This document shows positions 1-7,092 of a DNA stretch of 13,353 nucleotides, piece after piece; within the stretch, counting starts at the first letter, position 1, and every line of letters starts with the position of its first letter. This stretch comes from Nodosilinea sp. BSH.14. Its GTDB lineage: Bacteria; Cyanobacteriota; Cyanobacteriia; Phormidesmidales; Phormidesmidaceae. The stretch lies in contig JALQST010000030.1 of assembly GCA_023264315.1 (NCBI GenBank), positions 1 to 13,353 on the forward strand, given 5' to 3'. Below the pieces are notes generated by a model, which was not told the DNA's origin, did no database searches, and worked only from the letters and a program-made list of their open reading frames with translations. The position numbers were made by a program, and so were the translations under genes.

Positions 1-1014
1 CCGGGAATCCTGACGGTGGCCTACCTACCACCGGGCAACGCCATCACCGATGGACGGGCGCTGCTGCGCAATTCCCTACCGATTGAAAATAAAGCCATTC
101 GCGACATTCAAGGCACCCTGGAAGGGCTTTCGGAGTGGTTGCGCAGTAAGCGGTGGGGGCCAGTGGCCAAGGATGTGGCCAAGGTCGAACGTTTGCTCAT
201 CCGGGATCGGGAAGTTATCCTAGCGGCCATCCCCGACGGGAAGCGGGCCGCCGCCGTCAGCTATTGGGATGATCGTCAGGCGCAGTTGCTGCCCCTCAAC
301 GAGGCCATTCAGCTTAAAGATCGTGAGGCGGTTTGGATTACCCGTTCCGCCATGCTGGACGATGTGAGCCGCATTGAGGAACTGATGGTGACAGCCTTCC
401 CCTTTGAGGTGCCGGAGGAATACGCCAACCTGCCCCAACTTCAAGGACGGGCGACGGTGGAATTTGTCACCAATAAGGGTACGATGCGGGCCGTGGTGGA
501 TGGCTATAGCGCCCCCGTCACCGCTGGTAATTTTGTGGACTTGGTGCAGCGCGGCTTTTATGACGGGATGGAATTCATCCGCGCCGAAGAGAACTATGTG
601 CTGCAAACGGGGGATCCCGCTGGCCCCGAGGAGGGCTTTATCGACCCCAAAACCAAGGTCTATCGCGCCGTTCCCCTCGAAATTTTTGTGAAGGGTGACG
701 AAACCCCGATCTACGGCAGCACCCTGGAAGATCTCGGGCGCTACCTAGACGATCCTGTCCTTCCCTTCTCCGCCTTTGGCACCCTGGGCATGGCCCGACC
801 GGGCGACGATCCCAACGGCGGTTCCTCCCAGTTTTTCTTCTTCCTGTTTGAGCCGGAACTCACCCCGGCGGGACTGAACCTGATCGATGGCCGCTACGCC
901 GTCTTTGGCTATGTGGTGGATAACAAAGAACTGCTGGAACAACTCACCCAAGGGGATCGCATCGACTCGGTGCGGGTGGTGTCCGGGGCTGAAAACCTGG
1001 TGCAGCCCGCCTAG
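1..1014 (+). CDS. Cyclophilin-type peptidyl-prolyl isomerase, CYP38/TLP40-like (5' partial)
   Basis: The frame is open from base 1 with no convincing start, so the N-terminus, probably with an export signal, lies outside the window. The first GTG in frame (16) is not likely to be the real start. The visible part has two regions. About 110 helical residues (LLRNSLPIENKAIRDIQ at the front) resemble the N-terminal domain of the chloroplast/cyanobacterial CYP38/TLP40 family. From about residue 140 a cyclophilin fold follows. Aligned by eye to human CypA, the catalytic Arg is kept (EFIRAEEN), as are the following Gln (LQTGDP) and the GSSQFFFF strand with its Gln and Phe. The CypA Trp121 position does not appear to be Trp. 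Family members act in the thylakoid lumen or periplasm in protein folding and photosystem II assembly; that role is inferred here. thiL follows after 3 bases, so the two are probably co-transcribed. Confidence 0.9.
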   Translation, partial: PGILTVAYLPPGNAITDGRALLRNSLPIENKAIRDIQGTLEGLSEWLRSKRWGPVAKDVAKVERLLIRDREVILAAIPDGKRAAAVSYWDDRQAQLLPLNEAIQLKDREAVWITRSAMLDDVSRIEELMVTAFPFEVPEEYANLPQLQGRATVEFVTNKGTMRAVVDGYSAPVTAGNFVDLVQRGFYDGMEFIRAEENYVLQTGDPAGPEEGFIDPKTKVYRAVPLEIFVKGDETPIYGSTLEDLGRYLDDPVLPFSAFGTLGMARPGDDPNGGSSQFFFFLFEPELTPAGLNLIDGRYAVFGYVVDNKELLEQLTQGDRIDSVRVVSGAENLVQPA

Positions 1015-1017
1015 GCT

Positions 1018-2058
1018 ATGACCCACGCCTGCGGCCCAACTGTGGGCGACCTTGGAGAACTCGGGTTGCTCCAACGGCTCTTTCGCTATTGCCCCAGCGA
1101 TGTGGTGGGTGATGATGCCGCCGTGATCGCCCTACCACCAGGACAACGCCTCGTGGTGACAACGGATATGTTGGTGGATGGGGTGCATTTTAGCGATCGC
1201 ACCACCGCCCCCGCCGATGTGGGTTGGCGAGCCGCCGCCGCCAATCTATCCGACCTCGCGGCCATGGGGGCCACCCCCCTGGGGCTGACCGTGGCCCTCA
1301 GCCTACCCCAAAGCTGCCCCGTGGCCTGGGTGGAGCAGCTCTACCAAGGCATGGCCGCCTGCCTCGATCAATGGGGCGGTCAGGTGATTGGCGGCGATCT
1401 CTGTCGTTCGGACAGGATTAGTTTATCCATTACCGCCCTCGGTCAGATCGCTCCAAATCAGGTGTTCTATCGTCACACGGCCCAGCCCGGTCAGGTAATT
1501 GTGGCGACGGGTTTTCACGGGCTTTCACGGGCTGGGTTAGAACTTCTCCTCGCCCCCGAACGTGGCGCTGGCCTGACAGATTCCCACCGCCAGCGTTGGA
1601 TCCAAGCCCACCGCCGCCCGATTCCCCGCCTCGATGTGGTGGCCCACCTCAGGGCCTTGCAGCCAGACTTTGCCCAGCCCATCGCCGCCATGGATTCCAG
1701 TGATGGCCTCGCCAATGCGGTGCTGCACCTCTGTCAATCTAGCGGCGTCGGAGCCGTCCTCGACGCGGATCGGTTGCCCCTGGATCCTGCCTTGGTGGAC
1801 TGGGTGGGCCTAGAAACGGCTCGACATTGGTGCCTCTACGGTGGGGAAGACTTCGAGCTGGTGCTCTGCCTACCGGAAGCCCAAGCCCAAGCCCTGCACC
1901 ATCGCCTAGGGCCGGAGACCATGATGCTGGGCTACACCACCTCCGACCCCGCCGTCCGCCTACACTTTTCCCCCACCGATCCCCCTGCGGCGTCCTACAC
2001 CGCCGACGCGGGATCCCTCCTAGACCTGTCCTTTAACCAAGGCTTTCAACACTTTTAA
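1018..2058 (+). CDS. thiL: Thiamine-monophosphate kinase
   Basis: ThiL phosphorylates thiamine monophosphate with ATP to give the cofactor thiamine diphosphate, in the cytoplasm. The 346-residue product has the family landmarks in order: GDDAAVI at 31-37, TTDMLVDGVHF at 48-58 (metal and substrate binding), an AAANLSDLAAMGA helix at about 73-85, GGD at 125-127, ATGFHGLSRAGLELL at about 163-177, DSSDGL at 226-231 and YGGEDFEL at 274-281. The length is normal for the family. The ATG at 1018 is preferred because it sits 3 bases after the cyclophilin stop and gives a natural N-terminus (GELGLLQRL). No strong Shine-Dalgarno sequence is seen, so translational coupling is plausible. The gene ends in TAA, 24 bases before the stop of the convergent LOG gene. 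Confidence 0.96.
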   Translation: MTHACGPTVGDLGELGLLQRLFRYCPSDVVGDDAAVIALPPGQRLVVTTDMLVDGVHFSDRTTAPADVGWRAAAANLSDLAAMGATPLGLTVALSLPQSCPVAWVEQLYQGMAACLDQWGGQVIGGDLCRSDRISLSITALGQIAPNQVFYRHTAQPGQVIVATGFHGLSRAGLELLLAPERGAGLTDSHRQRWIQAHRRPIPRLDVVAHLRALQPDFAQPIAAMDSSDGLANAVLHLCQSSGVGAVLDADRLPLDPALVDWVGLETARHWCLYGGEDFELVLCLPEAQAQALHHRLGPETMMLGYTTSDPAVRLHFSPTDPPAASYTADAGSLLDLSFNQGFQHF

Positions 2059-2082
2059 GGCCAGGGTCAACACCGATGATCC

Positions 2083-3147
2083 CTACTTTTGTTCTGGGTG
2101 CTCCATCTCGGGGCGACTGTCGCCTAGGTCGTTCAGCCGTCGGATCATTTGGTGCAGTTTGCCAAAGTCGCGGTGGTTGAAATGCATCACTAAGCGAGGT
2201 AGGGAGATGGTTTCATCGTTCTTTTCCTCGGGGAGGGCCGCTGTTTTTTCAATCTGGCCCTTCGAGAGCAGGTTGCCATACTCTTCATTCAGCAGGCCCA
2301 GCGCACCGTCGGATAGTTCGCCCTTGAGGCGCAGCACCAGCCGATCCCCCACATAGCGGCAGGAGTGGTACACCCGATAGAAGCTGCTGATGGCGTGGCA
2401 GGCATCGTCCACGTTGTCGGTGAGGGTATATAGGCTGGGGTCGTCGGGGCTAATCAACCCCCGCTCCAGCAGGTGCTCCTGAATGTAGGCGTCCCAGGCC
2501 TCCCAGTAGCTGCCGCCGGGATGATCCATCAGCACCACAGGCATGGGATCCGCCTTGCCCGTTTGGATCAGCGTCAGCGACTCGAAGCCCTCATCCTGGG
2601 TGCCAAAGCCACCGGGGAACAGCACCAGCGCGTCACTTTCGCGGATGAAAAACAGCTTGCGGGTAAAGAAATACTTGAAATGGATGAGCTTGGGATTATC
2701 GGTCATCACCGGGTTGGCCCCCTGCTCGAAGGGAAGCTGAATGTTGAGGCCAAAGGAATTTTCCGGCCCCGCCCCGGCATTGCCCGCTTCCATGATGCCA
2801 CCCCCAGCCCCGGTCATTACCATAAAGCCGAGTTTTGTCACCTGCTCAGCAAACTGTTGCGCCAGGGCATAGTCGGGGTTATCAGACCCCATGCGGGCGG
2901 AGCCAAAAATCGTCACCTTGCGGGTATGGCGATAGGGATGAAAAATCTGGAACCCCTGCTCCATATCCAGCAGCGCATAGTTGAGAATTTTCCAATCCAG
3001 TCGATCCGCCTCGCGGCTCATCATCCGCAGCAGCGTTTCTAGCACCTGCCGAATCAATTTCCCGTGCTCTACGCCAGAGAGGTGATCGAGGAGGGCTGCC
3101 ATATCTGCCTGGATGTTGGCCGGAAGATTTGAGGGGATAGCAACCAT
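2083..3147 (-). CDS. LOG-family Rossmann-fold protein (TIGR00730 type), long form
   Basis: This 354-residue protein belongs to the LOG family, once called 'lysine decarboxylase'. Characterised members are nucleoside 5'-monophosphate phosphoribohydrolases that can release cytokinins. Visible motifs are the first Rossmann strand VTIFGSARMGS (about 78-88), the glycine-rich TGAGGGIMEAGN (112-123) and the diagnostic PGGFGTQDE (178-186), with its catalytic Glu and preceding Arg residues (FFTRKLFFIRES). It is much longer than the roughly 190-residue plant and actinobacterial LOGs. There are about 75 helical residues in front and about 100 residues behind the core, including a C-terminal HFNHRDFGKLHQMIRRLND segment, consistent with the larger LOG subgroup. 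Substrate and physiological role cannot be read from sequence. The start at 3147 gives the full N-terminal helix; the upstream sequence has no clear ribosome binding site. It is convergent with thiL and divergent from the ArsR gene. Confidence 0.9.
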   Translation of the reverse strand: MVAIPSNLPANIQADMAALLDHLSGVEHGKLIRQVLETLLRMMSREADRLDWKILNYALLDMEQGFQIFHPYRHTRKVTIFGSARMGSDNPDYALAQQFAEQVTKLGFMVMTGAGGGIMEAGNAGAGPENSFGLNIQLPFEQGANPVMTDNPKLIHFKYFFTRKLFFIRESDALVLFPGGFGTQDEGFESLTLIQTGKADPMPVVLMDHPGGSYWEAWDAYIQEHLLERGLISPDDPSLYTLTDNVDDACHAISSFYRVYHSCRYVGDRLVLRLKGELSDGALGLLNEEYGNLLSKGQIEKTAALPEEKNDETISLPRLVMHFNHRDFGKLHQMIRRLNDLGDSRPEMEHPEQK

Positions 3148-3204
3148 AGGATTGAAGATAAGGGGAAGTACTCTATTTTACATGGTCTCGCTGAACCCAA
3201 ACTT

Positions 3205-3223
3205 CCACTGGCTTTAGCCGTGG
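3205..3223. repeat. Short inverted repeat in the LOG/ArsR divergent spacer
   Basis: CCAC-T-GGC, a TTTA loop, then GCC-GTGG forms a 7-bp stem with one bulged T. It lies in the non-coding stretch between the LOG gene (start 3147, minus) and the ArsR gene (start 3379, plus). It could be part of a leader, an operator or nothing. Confidence 0.3.
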
Positions 3224-3288
3224 GAGAGTCAAGGCCATGATTCCTTGTCCCGCCAAATCTTCCGAGGGCAAAGGGGTACACCAATCGG

Positions 3289-3304
3289 GCCGCTTTGGAG
3301 CGGC
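3289..3304. repeat. Inverted repeat upstream of the ArsR promoter candidate
   Basis: GCCGCT-TTGG-AGCGGC is a perfect 6-bp inverted repeat with a 4-base loop. It lies just upstream of the A+T-rich stretch that carries the -10-like sequences of the ArsR gene. It may be an operator half-site pair or a small hairpin. Confidence 0.35.
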
Positions 3305-3306
3305 GG

Positions 3307-3336
3307 GGGACATATACTACTGTAAGGTTATACAAT
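3307..3336 (+). promoter_or_regulatory. Candidate promoter of the ArsR-family gene
   Basis: Two -10-like hexamers are visible, TATACT (3313-3318) and TACAAT (3331-3336). Each differs from TATAAT at one position. GGGACA (3307-3312) lies 18 bases before the second and could serve as a poor -35. Between them, TGTAAGGTTATACA (3321-3334) has matching TGTA/TACA ends and would be a natural place for autoregulatory binding. Assigned by eye only. Confidence 0.35.
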
Positions 3337-3378
3337 AAAGTCTTAACCCTAGACACTCAAGCCCCTTTCTACCCCGCT

Positions 3379-3786
3379 ATGGCTTCTTCCCCCCTGGCTC
3401 CTTCGTCTCCGTCTGCCACACTGCCCACGAACGACTGCCGGTTTATGCAGCTTCCCCCAGAAACCCTACACCTCGTGGCGGATTTCTTTAAGGTCCTCTC
3501 TGAATCCAGTCGCTTGCAGATTATGTGTGCCCTCAAGGCTGGCCCCCAAAATGTCTCAGAAATCATTGAAGCCACAGGATTAGGGCAGGCTAATGTTTCC
3601 AAACACCTCAAGATTCTGGCCCAGGCGGGAGTTGTCAGTCGGCAGCAGCAAGGCGTCTGTGTGTACTATAGAATTGCCAATGCCTTTGTGTTTGATCTTT
3701 GTGAACTGGTGTGTGATTCCCTGTCCGTGCAGGTTCAGCAACAATCGGAAAAAATTGCCAGTCTAGAGGTGTTTCGACAACCATAG
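3379..3786 (+). CDS. ArsR/SmtB-family winged-helix transcriptional regulator, cysteine-rich
   Basis: A 135-residue DNA-binding repressor-type protein. Residues about 29-55 form the first helices (FFKVLSESSRLQIMCALKAG). NVSEIIEATGLGQANVSKHL (58-77) is the helix-turn-helix, and GVVSRQQQGVCVYYRI is the beta-wing. A long C-terminal helix follows (FDLCELVCDSL). The classical ArsR CVCDL thiolate site in the recognition region is absent (NVSEI instead). Cysteines sit at 50 (helix 2), 94 (wing), and 108 and 112 (last helix, one turn apart), plus C20 in the poorly conserved N-terminus. Cys50 occupies the same place as the helix-2 Cys of BigR/SqrR/YgaV persulfide sensors, but the second Cys is not at the same position. 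The ATG at 3379 is chosen; the ATG at 3445 (MQLPPETL) is a credible alternative because the intervening residues look unstructured. The effector and target genes are unknown. Confidence 0.85.
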   Translation: MASSPLAPSSPSATLPTNDCRFMQLPPETLHLVADFFKVLSESSRLQIMCALKAGPQNVSEIIEATGLGQANVSKHLKILAQAGVVSRQQQGVCVYYRIANAFVFDLCELVCDSLSVQVQQQSEKIASLEVFRQP

Positions 3787-3846
3787 CGGCTCTATCCTAG
3801 GGATGGAATGGCCCGAGCTTATTTCTTGGACTGAGTACCCGCCGTA

Positions 3847-4617
3847 ATGAACCAGCGACGCTCACTGCTTTTGATTCTCTTGCTGCCGCTGGTCGGGCTG
3901 GTTACGGTCGCGGTTGGTTTGGTATGGGCTCTCTCAGTCCAAAGTAACGCTTCCTCCATCGAACGCCTGCTAGCCGCCCTGTCTTGACAGAAAGTGAACG
4001 AAATTAAGCACCAGGTCAATGATCACTTTGCTGACATCCGTCTGCTGAATGAACAGAATGCTTACCTCCTGAGTCAGGGGTTTATCGATCCCCAGGATAT
4101 CGACGCCTTTCAGCAGGTGCGAGAACGGACGCAGGAACTAGAACACCTCAAGGATGAGGCCGAGCGCCAAGCCCGCACCGATCCCCTGACCGGAATTCTG
4201 AATCGTCGGGGCTTTCAGGAGGTCGCTGATCGGTTTATTCAGTCAGCTAAGCGCACAGGCCATCCCCTGTCCCTGATCCTCATTGACATCGACCATTTCA
4301 AGCGGATTAACGATACCTGGGGCCACGATGCTGGCGATCTCGTGCTCAAATAGATGTCAGCGGTGCTCATAGACAACCTCCGAGCCAGCGATCTAGCGGC
4401 GCGTTGGGGCGGAGAAGAACTTGCCATCCTCCTGGCGAATACCAGCTGCAAAGGGGGCTATAGGTTTGCGGATCGCCTTCGACTGGCCATCATGGCCATA
4501 GCCATCGACCTGGACGGAGAACGCCTGTGCATTACCGCCAGTTTTGGGGTGGCTGAGGCCCCGATCCCTAACCCTAGCCTTGAAGCCCTACTCTCCAAAG
4601 CGGACACGACCGCCTAG
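3847..4617 (+). pseudogene. Decayed diguanylate cyclase (GGDEF) gene with two in-frame stops
   Basis: One reading frame runs from ATG 3847 to TAG 4615-4617 but is broken by TGA at 3985-3987 (codon 47) and TAG at 4351-4353 (codon 169). Part 1 is a positively charged start and one membrane helix (LLLILLLPLVGLVTVAVGLVW). Part 2 begins like a periplasmic sensor domain (LLNEQNAYLLSQGFIDPQD) and passes abruptly into a cytoplasmic linker and GGDEF start (DPLTGILNRRGF, LILIDIDHFKRINDTWGHDAGD). Part 3 continues without shift through an RASD inhibitory-site-like RxxD, the active-site GGEEL and ITASFGVAE, and ends early at LSKADTTA, where the family normally continues ALYxAK. Intact relatives make cyclic di-GMP. 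The aligned position of the TAG normally carries a residue such as Gln or Glu, so one substitution would explain it. Loss of function is inferred; a short separate product from GTG 3994 is possible but would lack the active site. Confidence 0.8.
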
Positions 4618-5021
4618 GCCGGGGGCTGGGGAGGCTGACTATCGCGATTCAGACGTTTCTTAGCCAGATCTCGCAGAACAATGGCCCAATCCGGTCGCAT
4701 TTGTTCAATGATCAGCATCGCCGGTGTGTTGTGCGACACCCACGGATTATTCGCCTTTAGACCTTCCAAATCCAGGGCATAGCCCAGGCGGTGGAGGGAC
4801 TCAATCTGCTGCTGTTGACGAATTTGGTTGGGGTGAAGCTCCGGCAGAATATTTTTCAGGTCGGAAACCATGGGGCGAGCGGGAATATGTTTTTGTTGAT
4901 ATTCCGCTAGAGCATCGGCCAAAGCCGGAGAACGCAGCCGAATTTCTGAGTGATCTCGGGCGGAAAGACGCACATTCTTAAGACGGTTAAAAAAATCTGA
5001 TTCGTAATTGGATAGGCGCAT
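4614..5021 (-). CDS. Conserved-looking hypothetical protein, 135 aa
   Basis: I do not recognise this protein. It is charged, mostly helical and soluble, with no signal peptide, membrane helix or cysteine motif. Features seen are an N-terminal MRLSNYESDFFNRLKNVRL, a SPALADALAEYQQKH helix, a glutamine stretch (NQIRQQQQIESLHRLGYALD), an ASN-PRO-TRP segment (NNPWVSHNTPAM) and a basic C-terminus ending in a Pro/Gln tail. Start 5021 is supported by a purine-rich AGGGGGT about 8 bases before the ATG, the best Shine-Dalgarno sequence in this neighbourhood. It lies 74 bases downstream of tilS on the same strand. Its TAG stop overlaps the TAG of the diguanylate cyclase remnant on the other strand through one CCTAGG palindrome. 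The reading frame is clearly coding-like, but its function is open. Confidence 0.7.
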   Translation of the reverse strand: MRLSNYESDFFNRLKNVRLSARDHSEIRLRSPALADALAEYQQKHIPARPMVSDLKNILPELHPNQIRQQQQIESLHRLGYALDLEGLKANNPWVSHNTPAMLIIEQMRPDWAIVLRDLAKKRLNRDSQPPQPPA

Positions 5022-5028
5022 TATTGTT

Positions 5029-5035
5029 ACCCCCT
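5029..5035 (-). promoter_or_regulatory. Ribosome binding site of the 135-aa hypothetical gene
   Basis: On the minus strand the bases before the ATG at 5021 read AGGGGGT followed by AACAATA. The purine block is well placed for initiation and supports this start over later in-frame choices. Confidence 0.5.
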
Positions 5036-5095
5036 GCCTTCATCCTAGTCTGGTTTTTATCGCTTTGATCGAGATTGTGTGAGGATTGTGATGAT

Positions 5096-6166
5096 TTAAT
5101 TGGGCCGTAGTATCCGAATCTGATCGCCCTCCACCCGGGCCAACCAGCCGCCGGGGAAAGGGTCGGTTTGGGTGCGGTTGGGAGCACTAATCAGGGCCAC
5201 CAGCTTTTCCACCTGATCAAAGGTGACGGATGCCGTGAGCACCCAATGCAGTACCCGCCGCAGCACCCGCCGCTGGAGGGCCAGGGGGGCCGAGCGTAGC
5301 GGCTCTCGCTGAAGTACCCAATCGTCGCATGGCCCCAGTGGATCACGCGGTGGATCCGTGGACGACGACCTTGCCCGTTCCCTCGCTTGCTGCACCCGCA
5401 CCCGTTGATAGAGATCGTCGGTCAACTGATCCAACAGAGCTACCTCCGCCGTGAGGATTTCGGCGGTTTGGGCCAGGGTATGGACAATCCTAGGGTGGAC
5501 GTGGGTTTCCAGGTAGGGAAACACCTCCAGCCGCAGCCGATTGCGGGTGTAGGCTAGGTCGGCGTTGGTGCTGTCCACCCACAGGGGCAGGTTTTCCCGT
5601 TGGCAAAAGTCCCCGGTGGCTTGGCGGCTGAGAAACAGCAAGGGCCGCACCACGTTGAGGGCCGATTCCTTTTCGCCCAGCCCCAGGGGTCGTTCCCAGG
5701 CTAGGGCTTGGAGGCCGTTGGTGCCGCTGCCGCGCAGGAGGTTGTAGAGCAACGTCTCCGCCCGGTCGGTGGCGGTGTGGCCCGTGGCGATGTGGGTGGC
5801 CCCGAGGGCTTGGGCGGCGTAGCCCAAGATCCCATAGCGCCAGTGGCGAGCCTCGGCCTCGGTGGCGGGGGGAGGATCCGCCCGCACCACCTGGCAGGGC
5901 ACCCCCCAGGTTTGGCAAAGGTCAGCCACAAAGGTGGCATTGTCCGCCGCATCGGGTCGCCAGCCGTGGTTGCCATGCACGGCCCACAGATGCCACTGCC
6001 ACTTGGGCTGCAAGTCTAGCAGCAGCCGCAGCAGGGCCACGGAATCTTGCCCACCGGAAACCGCCACCACCACGCCCGCGCCCTTGGGCAACAGCGAACG
6101 CTGCCGCAGGACTCGGTGTAGCTGGGCATGGAGATCACTCCATGGGGCACTAGGGGGGTGTTCCAT
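5096..6166 (-). CDS. tilS: tRNA(Ile)-lysidine synthase
   Basis: TilS attaches lysine to C34 of the CAU-anticodon isoleucine tRNA, using ATP, so that it reads AUA rather than AUG. The 356-residue product has the N-type ATP pyrophosphatase P-loop SGGQDS at 37-42 (VVVAVSGGQDSVALLRLL), the HGNHGWRPDAADNATFV segment and THIATGHTATDRAETLLYNL, typical of cyanobacterial TilS. A C-terminal helical region (LLDQLTDDLYQRV) with a final beta-rich tail follows. Length is normal for the shorter form. The open frame extends to 6307, but that part overlaps the flavin-reductase gene and is low-complexity. ATG 6166, 11 bases after the upstream stop, gives the expected N-terminus (DLHAQLHRVL). It is probably transcribed together with the flavin-reductase gene. 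Confidence 0.95.
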   Translation of the reverse strand: MEHPPSAPWSDLHAQLHRVLRQRSLLPKGAGVVVAVSGGQDSVALLRLLLDLQPKWQWHLWAVHGNHGWRPDAADNATFVADLCQTWGVPCQVVRADPPPATEAEARHWRYGILGYAAQALGATHIATGHTATDRAETLLYNLLRGSGTNGLQALAWERPLGLGEKESALNVVRPLLFLSRQATGDFCQRENLPLWVDSTNADLAYTRNRLRLEVFPYLETHVHPRIVHTLAQTAEILTAEVALLDQLTDDLYQRVRVQQARERARSSSTDPPRDPLGPCDDWVLQREPLRSAPLALQRRVLRRVLHWVLTASVTFDQVEKLVALISAPNRTQTDPFPGGWLARVEGDQIRILRPN

Positions 6167-6177
6167 GGGGCCAGTCC

Positions 6178-6660
6178 CTAGCCTCCGTAGTTCCAACCGG
6201 TGCTTTCCAGCAGCAGCGGTTCGCCCTCGCGATGCAGCCCCGCCCCCACCACTTCGCCCACAAAGACGGTGTGATCGCCGTGCTCCACGCAGCCCACCAC
6301 CCGACATTCCACATAGCCGAGGGTATCTTTGATGATGGGGCAGCCGGTTTCTGGGCCGGGGTAAAACTCAATGTCCTCAAACTTGTTGCCCACCCGTCGC
6401 AGGGGCTTAAAGAAGTTCTGGGCCAAGTCCTTTTGGCCAGCCTCTAGAAAGCTGAGGGCAAAGACGCCGCTGGTCTTCAGCATGGCATGGGAGGTAGAGT
6501 CATTTTTGACGCAGTTCACCACCAGGGGCGGCTGAAACGAAGCCTGCATTACCCAGCTAGCCGTGAAGCCGTTCAGGTTGTCGCCATCCTTCACCCCACA
6601 AATGTAAAGCCCGTGGGGAACTTTACGCAGCAGCGTCTTTTTGGCCTGTTCGTCGAGCAT
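6178..6660 (-). CDS. Flavin reductase-like domain protein (FMN-binding split barrel)
   Basis: A 160-residue single-domain protein of the flavin-reductase-like family, which binds FMN and in some members passes electrons from NAD(P)H to flavin. Landmarks are GLYICGVKDGDNLNGFTASWV (about 17-37), the core SFQPPLVVNCVKNDSTSH, SGVFALSFL, and CRVVGCVEHGDHTVFVGEV with a typical closing LLLESTGWNYGG. The same domain occurs at the C-terminus of cyanobacterial flavodiiron proteins; here it stands alone, with no metallo-beta-lactamase or flavodoxin part. ATG 6660 is chosen because everything upstream in frame overlaps cutA in a shadow frame. It lies between cutA (41-base gap) and tilS (11-base gap). The physiological partner is not evident. 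Confidence 0.9.
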   Translation of the reverse strand: MLDEQAKKTLLRKVPHGLYICGVKDGDNLNGFTASWVMQASFQPPLVVNCVKNDSTSHAMLKTSGVFALSFLEAGQKDLAQNFFKPLRRVGNKFEDIEFYPGPETGCPIIKDTLGYVECRVVGCVEHGDHTVFVGEVVGAGLHREGEPLLLESTGWNYGG

Positions 6661-6701
6661 GGTATACCTACGAAATATCGCTGTGGCCAGTGTAGTACAG
6701 G

Positions 6702-7055
6702 TTAGTCTGGGCCACGGGCTTGAGTCTGTTCTGCCAGCCAGTTGAGGTAGGCCGTGGAACCCGCCACCAGGGGAAGGGCAATGATTTCGGGCACCTTGTA
6801 GGGATGATGCTGGGTGATGAACTGGGCCAGTTCCTCCAGGCGGGTGAGGTCGGTTTTGAGGGTGAGCTGCCACTCCGGGTCTTGGTGGAGGGTGCCCTGC
6901 CAACGATAGACCGATTGCACCGGGGCAAGGCTGACGCAGGCCGCGAGATGGGCTTCCACTAGGCGCTGGGCCAGGGTTTGGGCGTTGGCCTCGGTGTCGA
7001 TGGTGACGAGGACGAGGCCGAAGGGATGGCCGGGGCGGGTGAGGGCGGGGGGCAT
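6702..7055 (-). CDS. cutA: Divalent-cation tolerance protein CutA
   Basis: A 117-residue member of the CutA1 family, small trimeric proteins linked in E. coli to copper and other divalent metal tolerance, with an uncertain role in cyanobacteria. The sequence shows the family pattern in order: FGLVLVTIDTEANAQTLAQ, HLAACVSLAPVQSVYRWQG (the conserved ACV and VYRW), LTLKTDLTRLEEL, then HPYKVPEIIALPLVAG and YLNWL near the end. The reading frame continues upstream to 7268 inside the isoaspartyl peptidase gene, but that extension is Pro/Ser-rich and antifamily. ATG 7055 (PPALTRPGHPFGLV) is the likely start. It follows the isoaspartyl peptidase gene after 37 bases and so could be in its operon. Confidence 0.93.
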   Translation of the reverse strand: MPPALTRPGHPFGLVLVTIDTEANAQTLAQRLVEAHLAACVSLAPVQSVYRWQGTLHQDPEWQLTLKTDLTRLEELAQFITQHHPYKVPEIIALPLVAGSTAYLNWLAEQTQARGPD

Positions 7056-7092
7056 AGGTGGGGATCGGGAGGGCTGGGGAGAACGGGAAACC

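Noticed and set aside
1509..1532. Tandem TTTCACGGGC repeat inside thiL
   Set aside because: It encodes the normal ThiL segment GFHGLSRAGL without added length, so it is a coincidence of codons rather than a duplication.
2473..3042. A 189-codon open frame on the plus strand inside the LOG gene
   Set aside because: It is antisense to a gene with clear family motifs, and the translated sequence has no domain character.
3985..4353. Programmed readthrough or an altered genetic code to express the GGDEF protein
   Set aside because: TAG and TGA are used as normal stops by other genes here (cyclophilin and Uma2 end in TAG, acr3 in TGA), and the protein also has an apparent internal deletion and a lost C-terminus. 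Decay is the simpler reading.
6167..6307. N-terminal extension of TilS
   Set aside because: The 47 extra residues are Gly/Arg/Ala-rich, overlap the flavin-reductase gene, and precede a start that fits the family.
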